Counted from the stretch's first letter, positions 12,008 through 23,628 are shown. The stretch: DNA of 64,000 nucleotides from Aquarana catesbeiana (GCF_042186555.1 NC_133327.1:102011853-102075852); one strand, 5' to 3'. Made by a program: numbers and translations. Notes: generated by a model from the letters alone, not told the origin.

Positions 12008-13877
12008 TTCTTTGAATAATCACCCCACTTATTTTTATTGTTCTTACAAGAAATGTTACTTTAGAACCTTTGAGTCCAGATCTCGGCATTTACGGCATGT
12101 TTATAAGGATCTCCCAAGTAGATTCTTGATTATCCAAGGTTCTTTGCAAGGCAAAGCCATTATGATTGCAAATATGTATTCTCCCAATGATTCACAATCT
12201 TCCTTAAGTCTTTTTTTCAGGTCCTAGATAGATACTGTATATGTCCCCTCATGTGGTAGTTGGCAGAGATTTCATTCTGGTGGCACACTCTGAGCTGGAT
12301 AGAAGTCGAGTTGTAAGTACTGTCAATGCCTTTCCTAAGACCTTGACTCATTTGCTCAGTTCTCACCAAATCATTGACACCTGGAGAGCTCTAAATGTAG
12401 GAGCTACAGAATATACTGTACATATTACTCTCACCCTCATGATAGTTATTCATGTTTAGACTATATTTACAGTACTTTCATTTTACTTGCCAACTCCTTC
12501 ATGGCTGGCATCAATTCTTGCCCATGGTCAGGCCATCATATTGTATCTTTTGCTGTATCACACGTGGTCCTATCACCTGCTGGTGCAATGTGACGTTTGA
12601 ATGACTCCCTCCAAACAGACCTTGAGTTGGTTGTCCAATTGTCTGATCACTTAGAATAATACTTTAATCATAACGATAATGAGAATTTTGCATCTACCAC
12701 GATGTGAGCAGCCCATAAGGCTGTCATGTGGGGTCACCTGATTGAGATAGCAATTGCCAAAAAGAGGCGTAAGTTGGCTGATATAACCACACTTTCTCGG
12801 GACTTAGACAAGTTTTACCATTTACATGGCCAAAATCATTCCCCTGATCTGCTCCAACAAATTAATTAAAAGAAGATTGCAGTCTATGCTATTCTCTCTG
12901 AGCAATGTACCATTCTAACTATACACAGGTGTTCTCTTGGAACAAGCAACTGTTACAGGTATGGTCACCAAATAATATCTCTTTTTTGGATAGGGTTCAG
13001 GCAGGGTTCAGGTGACGATGTCTATACCTTCTAAATAGCTGTTTTATTTTCGTGCCCTGCCTCTTTACGTCTCCCGCCAAACAATTGAGGTAATACAGTC
13101 AGAAGTGAATACATTTACCTGGCAGGCCAAAAAAACACGTTTAAGTACGTTTTTAGTGTACAAACCCCAAGCCCAAGGTGGATTGGGTTTACCTAACCTC
13201 TGGTTATACTATCCTACACCAGACTGGTCCAATTAGCGCAGTGGCATGCTCCTGCAGCCCATATACCATGGCTTTGTTTGAAGGCTCCTCTATAGAACCA
13301 TAATATTTTCTGCGCCTTTTGTGGACATACTCTGTTGGCCCCAAAGACCCAGCTCCTCTGAATGTGTTAGTAGCTCAATTATTGCATTTGTGATCTTTAA
13401 ATAAAGAGAAATATAACCTAAAGGTCCACCTCCCCTTTGTTGGTGTCCCTCCTGGGTGACCCTAGGTTCCCCCCTACATTTAATTCTGACTGTGATTTCT
13501 CTAGATGGATTGAGGACAATTTGATCACTTTGGAGTCTCTAAAAGGAGAGCTCCTTTTTTTGCTCCTTTTCTTTTCTCCAACTCAGTCATGCTCTCCCAC
13601 AGTCTGAATTTTTAAATACCAGTACTTACAAATCAGACATTTATTTTCCACTCGATAGGAACTACCTTTGAACAGTTATGTAGGTTATCATCTAGAGATA
13701 AAGGTACCATCTCTACTATCTATAGATATCCTAACGAAAGGGACCTTCCTGCCAAATTCTCAGCAATGCTTAGTTGGGAGACTGAGACAGGTCAGGAGCT
13801 TTCCTCAGAAGATTGGTTAGATATGCTTTCTAAAATGCACAACTTCACACAATTAATGGCAGTGAAGGAGACATTGG

Positions 13878-14338
13878 TTAAAGAGGAATTGCCTCTTTGC
13901 CATTCTGCAGCTTCCCCCCAACCAATTTGCATATTATTTTATATATACTGTGATTCTGTACTTTCCAAATATGCTGCAGAAATCTCCCTCCACTGAGTCT
14001 GGCTGCAATCATTTTAACTGTGGACAGCTTCAGCTGCTGTCTGTTCACTACCTGGATTTACAGAGACACACATAGGCACACCTCCAGCTCTGCAGCTCTC
14101 ATTGGCCCTCCTATGACTCATCCAGCCCTCCCCTCCTGGCAAAATCTCACGAGCGTGAGGGAGAGAGCTGTGCATGATGTCATAAGCCTAGGCTTTTTTC
14201 CAGACAAGAAACAGGAAATTGGCTGTATAAGGCATTTACTGGCAGAAGTAAAAATGTTTTACTATCCAAAGTTAAAACAACAAGGGCAGAAGATTTAATA
14301 GATGAAAAGTTGAAAAAATGACTGAAGTTCTGCTTTAA
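13878..14338. mobile_element. MITE-like insertion in L1 ORF2
   Basis: Ends TTAAAGAGGAATT and AAGTTCTGCTTTAA form an imperfect TIR. L1 C-terminal coding sequence stops at 13877 (AVKETLV) and resumes just after 14338 (LHTRWHYIPAKQHRVYP). The segment is therefore a later insertion into the LINE. Non-coding. Confidence 0.7.
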
Positions 14339-14499
14339 GCTCCACACAAGATGGCATTATATACCTGCTAAGCAACATAGGGTCTATCCTTTAGTACCAG
14401 ATTTCTGTTTTAGAAGCTGCCCAAATAGGGGCACACATCTTCATATTTTTTGGAGCTTCAAAGTAATTAAACTGCTTTGGCAATTGGGGTTCACTAATA

Positions 14500-15364
14500 T
14501 AGGACAGATTACTGGAGTGCAATTGGCATTGACTTTCCAGATGTGCTTATTTTTTGCAAATCTGCCGGAGGTGACACCTCCATGTATACTGTTTACATTT
14601 TGTTTGTGAATGAGTACTGTGCATCTCTCAGTCATTCACATGAGGGGGTATCTCAGGGCCCCTGTATGGTTAAAGAATAAGTATGGCCAAAACACAGCTG
14701 TGCCAGACTCATGAAGGATCTCTACGGTATTGATATATTGATAGTCAGCTGGTTCCGCCTTGAGAGTCACTACTCTCTGCTTAGAGTAGCCAGAGAACTG
14801 AAGGATCAGCTGGCATGTGATAACTATCGATGGTAGAGTCGGTGTGAGAGAACTGCAGCACAACTGATGCTACAGCATGGAGGTGTGTATGGATGTTTGT
14901 TTTTTAAAATCCTTCTCCTTTAAAGAGGTATTTCAGATTCCATAGACCCCACGACCCCCAGGGCAGGGTTGTGAGGAAGAGGTCCTTGTCCTCATTCAAA
15001 TGGGGACAAGTTTGGCAAGGAGAAGTAATTTTAATATTTTAAATTTTAAATTTATAAAGGGCAAAATTAAAATGCTAACTTCTGTAGATAACATTCCTGG
15101 GAGAGCCCTTGAACCTGCCTGTGAAGTGGCTCATCTGTTGAAATTTGGTCAATGATGTCAGTCCCTATCTCTGCCCCTTTGTTTACATTCCTGGCCAGCA
15201 AATGAATGGAGATGAGTGTTGACACCTGCTATTTCCGTAATAACTTGACAGCAGAACAAGAAAGCTGTCACATATGGTAGTAGTAGAAAAACGGCTACTG
15301 TATATAATGTCCGGCTCCCATCAGTTGAGCTAAAAGGCCAGCTTTCAGATGAACACCCAAATAA
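14500..15364. other. anonymous DNA with a small repeat scrap
   Basis: No supported gene. About 14936-15012 contains a fragment of the frog repeat seen at 20450-20520 (ACCCCCAGGGCAGGGTTGT, GTCCTTGTCCTCAT). Confidence 0.5.
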
Positions 15365-15545
15365 GCTTAAAGTGGTTGTAAACTCACTACAAAAAAATGT
15401 GCCAATGACGTTGGCACATGCTGATACAGGGGATATCTCCTAAACCATGCAGGTTTAGGAGATATCCAGGGTAGCTATGAGTAAGCCTTATTATAGGCTT
15501 AGCTGTAGTAAAAAGTGGATTGTAAGGATTTACAACCACTTTAAG
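15365..15545. mobile_element. short TIR hairpin MITE, 181 bp
   Basis: AGCTTAAAGTGGTTGTAAA at the left is matched by its inverse TTTACAACCACTTTAAGCT at the right. Internal palindromes (TGTGCCAATGACGTTGGCACA, GGATATCTCC/GGAGATATCC) fold the interior further. Non-coding. Confidence 0.85.
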
Positions 15546-16160
15546 CTCATCCCTTCTCTGGACGACATCTTGTCTAGCTGATGTTGTACCTCTACTTCAC
15601 TTTCCTCCTCTACAATCTTTGGCAGCTGGGTATGGTTTGCCAGCTCATCATCTCCACCCTCTACATCTCTTAAGGTCAATAGACAGTAAGCTGCAGCTGC
15701 AGGAAAATCGAATGCAATTGCTTCTCCATGCCTGTTGTCCCCTCCCTCTATACTGCTTGCACCCTCTTCCTCTAAATTAAATAAAATTAAAGGAAAATAA
15801 AAAGTTTTAAAAAATTCCTGCGCATTCTCATGCTGCAAATTACCGAAGCTGTGTTCACACAATTCAGCTGACTTAATGCTAGTTCTCAAGGCAATGGTAG
15901 GATTAGCTGTAGAAGAGGATACAGAACAGGGTGCATTTGCAGATGATGATAACATTGTTACTCTGTGCCTGAAATAAGTAGAAGTAAGATGATGAAGGCT
16001 TGGTTATCCACTTCCCCACCTCTTTCATGTGCTCTGGTTGTAAAACACAGCCACTGCCAAAAAGGAAAAGCAGATGTCCTTCCCCTCCGAGGTGCAGCAT
16101 GACCAACACATTGATCTGTGGATGCAGAACCTCCTCGACCCCTAAGTGCATGTGAAGCAC
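15546..16160 (-). CDS. unrecognised two-segment open frame (putative)
   Basis: On the minus strand an open frame of up to 141 codons (15955 down to 15530, its last codons inside the MITE) is acidic near its C-terminus (EEEGAS, EGGDDEL, EEESEVEVQ). An 85-codon frame lies upstream (16160-15903). Between them CTACTTATTTCAG resembles a splice acceptor at about 15977. The two could be exons of one gene or of a transposase accessory protein. I recognise no domain. Both may also be chance frames in old repeat DNA. Confidence 0.25.
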
Positions 16161-16428
16161 CTCAGCCTTTCTCTTTAGGCCTCCAAGTTATGATGAAAAC
16201 AGGGGACTGCTTAATTTAGTTACTAATAGAGGAAATTAGGTTTTGGTGCACTTCACACTCTGGTGTTTTGGTGTAGTAAACTGGGCCACGGTAGTATGCA
16301 GTGATATGCTGCTAACAAAGGGCAACTTTGCCTTTGTTAGCAACAAATCCAGTTGCTTGAATTTTTCTGGTGATCTATGTTTTTACTGACCATGCTTCAG
16401 ACAGTCCAGCCACAACTTTCTCTTTTTA

Positions 16429-16545
16429 TGGAGATCTGGACTCTGAGTTGGCCATTCCAGAACATTAGCATTGTGATTTGTAATCCCTTCTTGTGTAATT
16501 TTGGCTTTATATTTTGAGCCATTGTGGTTCCTGGAATTTCATCTC
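16429..16545 (-). mobile_element. Tc1-like transposase fragment
   Basis: GGAGATCTGGACTCTGAGTTGGCCATTCC followed by a stretch ending in GGGTTATTT-type sequence is what the antisense of a Tc1-like '[12 protein letters not shown]' region looks like. It is short and diverged, and is a different subfamily from the element at 16813. Confidence 0.5.
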
Positions 16546-16949
16546 CTATCAATGGTTTGCTTTCTTATCGACTATATGAAGGTTTCCTTTATTAAAAAAT
16601 AATACAGAGTGGAAACGGTGTATTTCTGTTGATGCCAAACATGGTATTTAGTCTGAAAGCCAGAAGCTTAGAATCTTCTTTCAACTGACTTCACAAGCCC
16701 TCTGAAAAACTGTAGGTAAAATATAATATGTGTTTTAGTTATTGGTGGCTTTTGTTTTGCCATTTTCCCATAATGCTTTGTATCATGAAATATCCCAAAA
16801 ATATAAAGTTTACAGTGCCTTGAAAAAGTATTCGTACCCCTTGACATTTTCCACATTTTGTCATGTTACAACCAAAACTGTATTTTATTGGAATTTTATG
16901 TAATAGACCTACACAAAGTGGCACATAATTGTAAAGTGGAAGGAAAATG

Positions 16950-17593
16950 CTTTGAACATCTCACAGAGCACTGTTCAATCCATCATTGGAAAATGGAACA
17001 CGTATGGCACAACTGCAAACCTACGAAGACATGGCCATCCACCTAAACCAACAGGCTGGGCAAAGAGAGCATTCATCAGAGAAGCAGCCAAGAGGTCCAT
17101 GGTAACTGGTAACTCTGGAGGAGCTGCGGAGATCCACATCTCAGGTGGGAGAATCTGTCCACAGGACACCTATTAGTCGTGCACTCCACAAATCTGGCCA
17201 TTACAGAAGAGTGGCAAGAAGAAAGCCATTGTTGAAAGAAAGCCATAAGAAGACAGTTTTCAGTTTGCAAGAAGCCATGTGGAGGATACAGCAAACATGT
17301 GGAAGAAGATGCTCTGGTCAGATGAGACCAAAATTTTACTTTTTGGCCTAAAAAGCAAAATGCTATGTGTGGCAGAAAACACTGCACATTACCCTGAACA
17401 CACCATCCCCACCGTGAAACATGGTGGTGGCAGCATCATGTTGTGGGGATGCTTTTCTTCAGCAGGGACAGGGAAGCTGGTCAAGGTTGATGGGAAGATG
17501 TATGGAGCCAAATACAGAGCAATCTTAGAACCTGTTAGAGTCTGCAAAAGACTTGAGACTGGGGCGGAGGTTCATCTTCCAGCAGGAAAACGA
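16950..17593 (+). pseudogene. Tc1-like transposase, N-terminal part (broken)
   Basis: This encodes the DNA-binding helix-turn-helix region (STVQSIIGKWNTYGTTANL, about 16970) and the start of the DDE catalytic domain of a Tc1-like transposase, a cut-and-paste enzyme acting at TIRs. The first catalytic Asp is visible in WSDETK (about 17315-17332), followed by [11 protein letters not shown]. At least two frameshifts separate the segments, and the N-terminal paired-like helices are deleted. The frame ends at the codon for the second catalytic Asp, where CR1 has inserted. The intact family protein is about 340 residues; this copy cannot be functional. Confidence 0.88.
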
Positions 17594-18876
17594 TCATTAG
17601 CGGTAATCAGCACGGATTCATGAAGAATCGTTCTTGCCAAACCAATCTACTAACCTTCTATGAGTTGCCATCTAGATAAAGGAATGCCCGTAGACGTGGT
17701 GTATCTGGATTTTGCAAAAGCATTTGACACAGTTCCCCATAAACGTTTACTGTACAAAATAAGGTCCGTTGGCATGGACCATAGGGTGAGTACATGGATT
17801 GAAAACTGGCTACAAGGGCGAGTTCAGAGGGTGCTGAGCAATGGGGAGTGCTCAGAATGGTCAGGGGTGAGTAGTGGGGTCCCCCAGGGTTCTGTGCTGG
17901 GACCAATCCTATTTAATATGTTCATAAATGACCTGGAGGATGGGATAGACAGTTCAATCTCTGTATTTGCAGACGATACTAAGCTAAGCAGGCCAATAAC
18001 TTCTCTGCAGGATGTGGAAACCTTGCAAAAAGATCTGAACAAATTAATGGGGTGGGCAACTACATGGCAAATGAGGTTCAATGTAGAAAAATATAATATA
18101 ATGCATTTTGGTGGCAAAAATATGAATGCAATCTCTACACTGGGGGGGGAGAACCTCTGGGGGAATCTAGGATGGAAAAGGACCTGGGGGTCCTAGTAGA
18201 TGATAGGCTCAGCAATGGCATGCAATGCCAAGCTGCTGCTAACAAAGCAAACAGAATATTGGCATGCATTAAAAAGGGGATCAACTCCAGAGATAAAACG
18301 ATCATTCTCCCGCTTTACAAGACTCTGGTCCAGCCGCACCTGGAGTATGCTGTCCAGTTCTGGGCACCAGTCCTCAGGAAGGATGTACTGGAAATGGAGC
18401 GAGTACAAAGAAGGGCAACAAAGCTAATAAACGGTCTGGAGGATCTTAGTTATGAGGACTGGTTGCAAGCACTGAACTCATTCTCTCTAGAGAAGAGACA
18501 CTTGAGAGGGGATATGATTTCAATATACAAATACCATACTGTGGTGACCCCACAATAGGAATAAAACTTTTTTGCAGAAGAGAGTTTATCAAGACTCATG
18601 GCCACTCATTAAAATTAGAGGAAAAGAGGTTTAACCTTAAACTGCGTAGAGGGTTCTTTACTGTAAGAGCGGCAAGGATGTGGAATTCCCTTCCACAGAC
18701 GGTGGTCTCAGGCGGGAGCATCGATAGCTTCAAGAAACTATTAGATAAGCAACTGAATGACCACAACATACAGGGATATACAATGTAATACTGACACATA
18801 ATCACACATAGGTTGGACTTGATGGACTTGTGTCTTTTTTCAACCTCACCTACTATGTTAAACTATGTTAAACTAT
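17594..18876 (+). pseudogene. CR1 LINE, 5'-truncated, RT domain
   Basis: A CR1-clade reverse transcriptase fragment starting inside the RT domain ([15 protein letters not shown]). It then shows VVYLDFAKAFDTVPHK, GVPQGSVLGPILF and an intact FADD catalytic motif (about 17966-17977). A frameshift near 18165 leads to the thumb and C-terminal frame (LGVLVDDRL, PHLEYAVQFWAPVL, VQRRATKLI). The 3' UTR (GGACTTGATGGACTTGTG) ends in short tandem ACTATGTTA units, the CR1-type tail. A small deletion removes codons before CHLDKG. It is oriented like its host transposon. The 5' junction at about 17593 is within one or two bases. Confidence 0.93.
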
Positions 18877-19104
18877 GACCCTAAACATACAACCTGAGCT
18901 ACAATGGAATGGTTTAGATCAAAGCATATCCATGTGTTAGAATGGCCCATTCAAAGTCCAGACCTAAATCCGATTGAGAATCTGTGGCAAGACATGAAAA
19001 TTGCTGCAAAAATTTCACTCTCTAGATGTGCAAAGCTGGTAGAGACATCCCCAAAAAGACTTTCAACTGTAATTGCAGTGAAAGGTGGTTCTACAAAGTA
19101 TTGA
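18877..19104 (+). pseudogene. Tc1-like transposase, C-terminal part
   Basis: Continues the transposase after CR1: DPKHT-like sequence, then [18 protein letters not shown] with the third catalytic residue, Glu, at about 18976. The frame ends near 19104, before the right TIR. Together with the N-terminal part it shows that CR1 inserted into an already existing transposase gene. Confidence 0.88.
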
Positions 19105-19861
19105 CTCAGGGGGCTGAATATAAATGCACCTCACACTTTTCACATATTTATTTGTAAAAAAATTTGAAAACCATTTATCATTTTCCTTCCACTTCACGCC
19201 ACTTTGTGTTGGTCTATCACACAAAATCCAAATAAAATACATTTACATTTTTGGTTGTAACATGACAAAATTTGGTAAATCTCAAGGGGTATAAATACTT
19301 TTTCAAGGCACTGTATGTACAGTATATCTGGCATAGACAGTGATGGCTCAATCTCAAGTTTTGAATTGCTTCTGCCTGTGCTGAGGAAGATTTGAAAAGA
19401 CTGCTGCAGCCACTTGGCTAAGACATCCTTGATGTTATACAGCAGGAAGGTACATGGGGGTAAACTATAAGAACAGGATCAAAGGGAAGAGTAACACTTA
19501 AGCCTCATACACATGATAGGACTTTGTACAAACTTTCCCGTGGATATTTGTACAAATGGCGTTGGCCATAAGTTTGTATTGCATACACACGGCAGGCAGA
19601 ACTTTTTCAGCCAACTTTCACTAAATCACGTGGTTTTTCAGCTCTTTACCACCACCCTTTGGTCAACTTCTGTATTGTCTGATATTGTGTCAATCTCACC
19701 GCTTTTATCGGCGAGATTGACACCTTGCGAGCCAGGCTCACACTGGTGCGGGGATCCGACTTGGATCCCCGCCAATGCCAGGCACTGTGTTTGGTATGAA
19801 TCATGAGGGGGAACTCCACGCCAAATTTTAAATAAAAAACCGGCATTGGTTCCCCTACAGG

Positions 19862-19980
19862 GGGTCACCGGCTGATGCCATCTGGTGACCCCGCCCCCTT
19901 ATGACGTCACAGTCCCAGCATGCCCCAGGACTGTGATGTCACAAGGGGGCGGGGTCACCAGATGACATCACCCGGTGACC
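19862..19980. repeat. long G/C-rich palindrome with CRE-like sites
   Basis: CTGGTGACCCCGCCCCCTT plus TGACGTCAC on the left is matched on the right by GTGATGTCAC plus AAGGGGGCGGGGTCACCAG around a short loop (about 19915-19925). The left arm holds a perfect CRE, TGACGTCA, at 19902-19909. Confidence 0.85.
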
Positions 19981-19992
19981 ACGCCCCATGCC

Positions 19993-20000
19993 TATATAAG
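19993..20000 (+). promoter_or_regulatory. TATA-box-like site
   Basis: TATATAAG lies 84 bp downstream of a perfect CRE and next to GGGGCGGGGTC (GC-box-like). A purine-rich stretch and a poly(A) signal follow on the same strand, so it may start a short transcript. This is sequence inference only. Confidence 0.5.
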
Positions 20001-20274
20001 TCATTGCGAGGCGCTCACACAGCATTACAGAGGGAGAGAGCGTTGTGTCAACATCGGAGGAAGAGAAGAGGGAAGAAGACGACGAAGAAGACCGGGCCAC
20101 CACTAGAAAGAGAGCGGCAAAAGAGCAGAAGATAGCGGAGAGCCCGGCAGAAGAACCGGACACGGGAGAATAACCGCACACCGGGAGAAGAGGCCAGAGA
20201 GAGCGGAGAAGAACCGGACACTGGGAGGAGGCCGGAGAGACCCCCGAAGTCGGAAGAAGACCCCGGAGCTGCCT

Positions 20275-20280
20275 AATAAA
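20275..20280 (+). terminator. poly(A) signal
   Basis: AATAAA is followed after about 15 bp by a GU-rich stretch (TGTGTAGTGTG, then TTTTTTATTG), the usual cleavage/polyadenylation layout. It lies 282 bp after the TATA-like site. Confidence 0.5.
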
Positions 20281-21124
20281 TTACTTTAAAAACCTGTGTA
20301 GTGTGATTTTTTATTGACACTTTTTTCCCTAGGTGAATGGGTAGGGTTACGATGTACCCCATACTCATTCACATAGGGTGGGGGGCTGGGATCTGGGAGC
20401 CCCCTTATTAAAGGGGGCTCCCGGATTCCGATAAGCTCCCCGCCCGCAGACCCCGACAACCAACGCCCAGGGTTGTCAGGAAGAAGCCCTTGTCCTCATC
20501 AACATGGGGACAAGGTGCTTTGGAGTGGGGGGCCACAGGGTGCCCCCTCCCCCAAAGCACCAACCCCCCATGTTGAGGGCATGCGGCCTGGTATGGTTCA
20601 GAAGGAGAGGGACGCTCACTCATCCCCACCCCCTTTCCTGACCAGCCTGGCTGCGCGCTCGGATAAGGGTCTGGTATGGATTTTGGGGGGACCCCCACAC
20701 TGCTTTTTTGGCGTAGGGGGTTCCCCTTAAAATCCATACCAGACCTAAGGGCCTGCTATGCTCCCAGAGGGGAATTCCCTCTCGCACTCGCTGCAATAGG
20801 AAAATGTGTTTTTCCTATTGCAGCCAGCGCGAGATGTACAGTACCCTGTCGCCAAGAACCAGCGCGATGGGATCACACTGGAAACATTCTCGCGGCTGTG
20901 TACAGTAGTTTGTACAAAGTCTGATGGTTTTGTGTACACACGATCAGACTTTGCTCCATCAGACTTTTGTTGCCGGAAAGTTTGTGCGTTTGCACAGCCA
21001 ACAAAAGTCAGATGAAAACAGAAAAAGTTTGTCCAATGGAGCGTACACACGGTTGGATGTTGCTCCAAAACAGCTAATTTGCATGTTTGTTGTCAAAAAA
21101 TCTGATCGTTTGTACGGGCCTTAA

Positions 21125-22153
21125 GACACTGAAGTTAGGTGTCCTACCATACAGAAAGGTAGGTGTCCTACCATACAGAACGGTAGTAAACAGAATACAT
21201 ATAGCATAGCTTTGAAGCAGGGAGACCACTGTTTCCACATGCAGCAAAGGTCCTTTTCTGCAATATGCCTGCAGAACACAGACTTATTTTTTCAGTATGT
21301 TGTTATTTTCCAAAAAAACAAACTAAAAGATTTTGAATACCTTTTGTACCTGGAATGTATTTGGCTAATTGAAACCAAAAGTTTAATTGTGCTTTAAATA
21401 TTTATTTCGAAAGAATGAAAATTTCTGTCACCGCCTCTCTTATTCTTCTTTAATAAGTTATTTTTCTTTTGTGCAAAATTTATTTCCTGAAAAAAATCCT
21501 CTTGCTCTAGTGAAGATCAATAACAACAGTCAAAAATAACAATTCTATGTTACATGCTGTCCTTGATATTAAAATCTCAAACTAATCTTTAAATTGGTCA
21601 TGTATACATGACTACATACTAATGATCAATTATTGCACCTTCCTCCAATATCAGCCAACCTAAATCACCTAACATTTGCTTCTAGAGTAACCTTTCCATT
21701 ACCTATGGTAATGAGCAGCAGACTTGCCTATGGACTTTGTTTCCTGATTAGTGACTAATATATTATTTGACATGGTTGCTTGACATTGTTTAGCTAAATT
21801 TATATGCAATCCCCTTTTCATCATCTTTTGCAGCAGCAACCTCACACTTATTGTTCTGATTGGAATAAATCTATGGCTTTTCTTTAAAAAAAATAATATG
21901 TAATGCATCACTTAATTGTAAGTGCATCTGCAATTACCATTTTCCCTTGGCCCTGAGCTTTGCTGAAATCAAGATAAGCTATGTCTACAGTATCACTCTG
22001 GTCTAAAACATTTGTGATATATTAAAAAAAAGTCAGTTAGATTAGTCTCACATGGTCTTCACTCAGTAAAGCCATGCTGCTTTGGGTTTAGCAGGTTTTA
22101 TGCTTTTAAATGACCATTGTTCTTCTTTTATTTTTTTTTTTTGAGAGATCCAA
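21125..22153. other. anonymous A/T-rich DNA
   Basis: No recognisable gene. A 21-bp direct duplication (TAGGTGTCCTACCATACAGAA) occurs at about 21136-21181. Confidence 0.5.
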
Positions 22154-22157
22154 TTAA

Positions 22158-22908
22158 CCCTCCTGGTGTTATTCCCGAGTGTGGCTCGGGGTTAAATTTC
22201 AGTACCATTAGCAGTAAGCCCGAGCTACACTCAGGATTGCATTGCAGAATCCTGGTACAACATACTTACCTTATCACCAGGATCCTGTGATGTCCCCCCG
22301 CTGTGTCCTCCACTGGATTATCTGCCCGATGTCCTATGTTCCAGGCTCCATTCCCTGCGAGCGTTGCAACGCATGGGGGCGGAACCCGGTGGCAGATTCA
22401 AAAAGTACAAAAAACATAACACATACAGTACACTGTAATCTTACAAAGTACATTACTGTATCAAATTATTTCACATCCCTTTTGTCCCTAGTGCTTTGTC
22501 CAGTGCCCTGAATGCAGTTTTATAATATATATACTGTTCTTTCTCCCTGGAAACTTGAGATGGTCCATAGCAACCAAAAAGTGTTCCTTTACGTCAAAAG
22601 TGGTTTTAGACCAGCTAGAAAACAGAAATAGTAAATTAGAACACTTGCAGAATTGAGCGATAGTGAATCGTGAGTAAATTTATTTTATTATTATTATATT
22701 ATTATTTTTTATAATTATTTATAGTTATTTATTATATTATAATTTATGATTTCCTGTTTCAAACTTTATCATACCCGGCACATCTACTAGACTCTTGTTT
22801 GGACAGATTTAAGTGAGTTATTCCTAAGAATTACAGGCCTACAATATAAAACACCAGATTTCTATGCAAAACAATGTACCACTTTGAGATTCAAAAATCT
22901 GACATAAT
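22158..22908. mobile_element. TTAA-flanked repeat, left part (host of the LTR element)
   Basis: TTAA at 22154-22157 precedes CCCTCCTGGTGTTATTCC. The other end, CATACCGCCAGGGAGG plus TTAA, lies 17 kb away at 39958-39977. The interior has the TTATTATTAT-rich tract and AAAATCTGACATAAT. Joining 22908 to 39958 gives one continuous element of about 770 bp, which shows that the LTR element is a later insertion. Confidence 0.8.
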
Positions 22909-23628
22909 TGTTATGGTATACTATATTTGAGATTTAATATCTCTCTGATATGATTTGGGTGAAACGAGAGTTCTTTGACCATGAGTGAAAGCTTTAATAC
23001 AAGTAGGCCTAGACTAATACACAGCAATCTTAAGCTACAAACAGTAGGACAGAAAATACATAAGACCAACATATTTAGATACAAGTACAAGGGAGATTTC
23101 CCATATTTACCATTCCCATAGCGGTTCTATTCGCGTGACTGCTCTGCCATAGAGTGTGTGTTTCCCTCCCATCTAGTCTGTGTATATCATTACAGGCTAA
23201 TGCCTCATTGGTTGGCATGGCGTGGCTCTGATTGGTGGACCTCTCTAATCCTGGGTAAGGACTGGCTACATCTCCAATCCCTATACTTTGTATAAGTCAG
23301 CCCCCTTTAATGCAAATCCTTGCCCCAGACTATTTTGAGCAGGAAACTTAACCTTGTAAGTAGATTACATTTTCAGGGAAATTAAGTATACATGACGGTC
23401 TGGCCACAGCCCCTCATTGCATGTTCAAACATGGGATCCTTTGAAGTGAGTAAGTTTGGGTCCCATTGTTTAGATACATAAGCGTAGGCACCGAATTATC
23501 TGTCTAACAGACACTTCTGTGAAGCTATGTTATACTCCCTACATAGAGGCAAGCTAAATGAAATATATTCATAATTACAATATTTTACAGCTTTTAATGG
23601 AGAATTCACATAAACTCATAAGGCAACA
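22909..23628 (-). repeat. 3' LTR
   Basis: About 720 bp, TGTTATGGTATACTATATTT ... CTCATAAGGCAACA. It is closely similar to 39133-39953 along its length, for example AAAATACATAAGACCAACAT and GGAAACTTAACCTTGTAAGT. Read on the minus strand it has two CCAAT words (ACCAATCAGAG, ACCAATGAGGC), which fits a U3 promoter region in that orientation. Confidence 0.88.

Larger units (their letters stand above)
11178..14500 (+). pseudogene. L1-clade LINE ORF2 remnant
   Basis: A decayed L1-type ORF2 starting near ATGGGTCTTAGAATAATC. The start encodes an apurinic endonuclease N-terminus (ISHNTWGFN, then LLQETHSS). The frame resumes after an insertion with endonuclease sequence (FLIIQGSLQGK, IANMYSPNDSQ, about 12115-12190). 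The linker follows at 12690-12860 (AHKAVMWGHLIEIA). The RT palm with its catalytic Asp pair is missing between about 12990 and 13080. Thumb and C-terminal parts return at 13105-13240 (KPQAQGGLGLPNLW) and 13760-13880. The L1 C-terminal Cys/His-like motif lies at 14400-14480 (HLHIFWSF). Frameshifts and stops are frequent. Upstream sequence to about 10850 resembles an inter-ORF spacer. Two younger insertions break it. Confidence 0.85.
16813..19313 (+). mobile_element. Tc1/mariner-like transposon interrupted by CR1
   Basis: Ends CAGTGCCTTGAAAAAGTATT and TTTTTCAAGGCACTG are flanked by TA on both sides (16811-16812, 19314-19315), the Tc1/mariner target. About 110-bp terminal inverted repeats include GTTGTAACATGACAAAATTTGG at the right and its inverse at the left. 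Without the CR1 (17594-18876) about 1.2 kb remains. It lacks the 5' leader and transposase N-terminus: an internal deletion joins the left TIR to the helix-turn-helix region near 16950. Confidence 0.95.
19502..21120. mobile_element. 1.6-kb TTAA-flanked non-autonomous element
   Basis: TTAA lies at 19498-19501 and 21121-21124. Inside, GCCTCATACACATGATAGGA at the left matches imperfectly the inverse of the right end (GATCGTTTGTACGGGCC). The interior holds the G/C-rich frog repeat with long palindromes, a CRE-like site, a TATA box, a purine-rich stretch and AATAAA. A second pair of TIR-like words (GTGTACACACGATCAGACTT, GCGTACACACGGTTGG) lies near the right end, so it could be a composite of two elements. 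No transposase is encoded. Confidence 0.55.
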
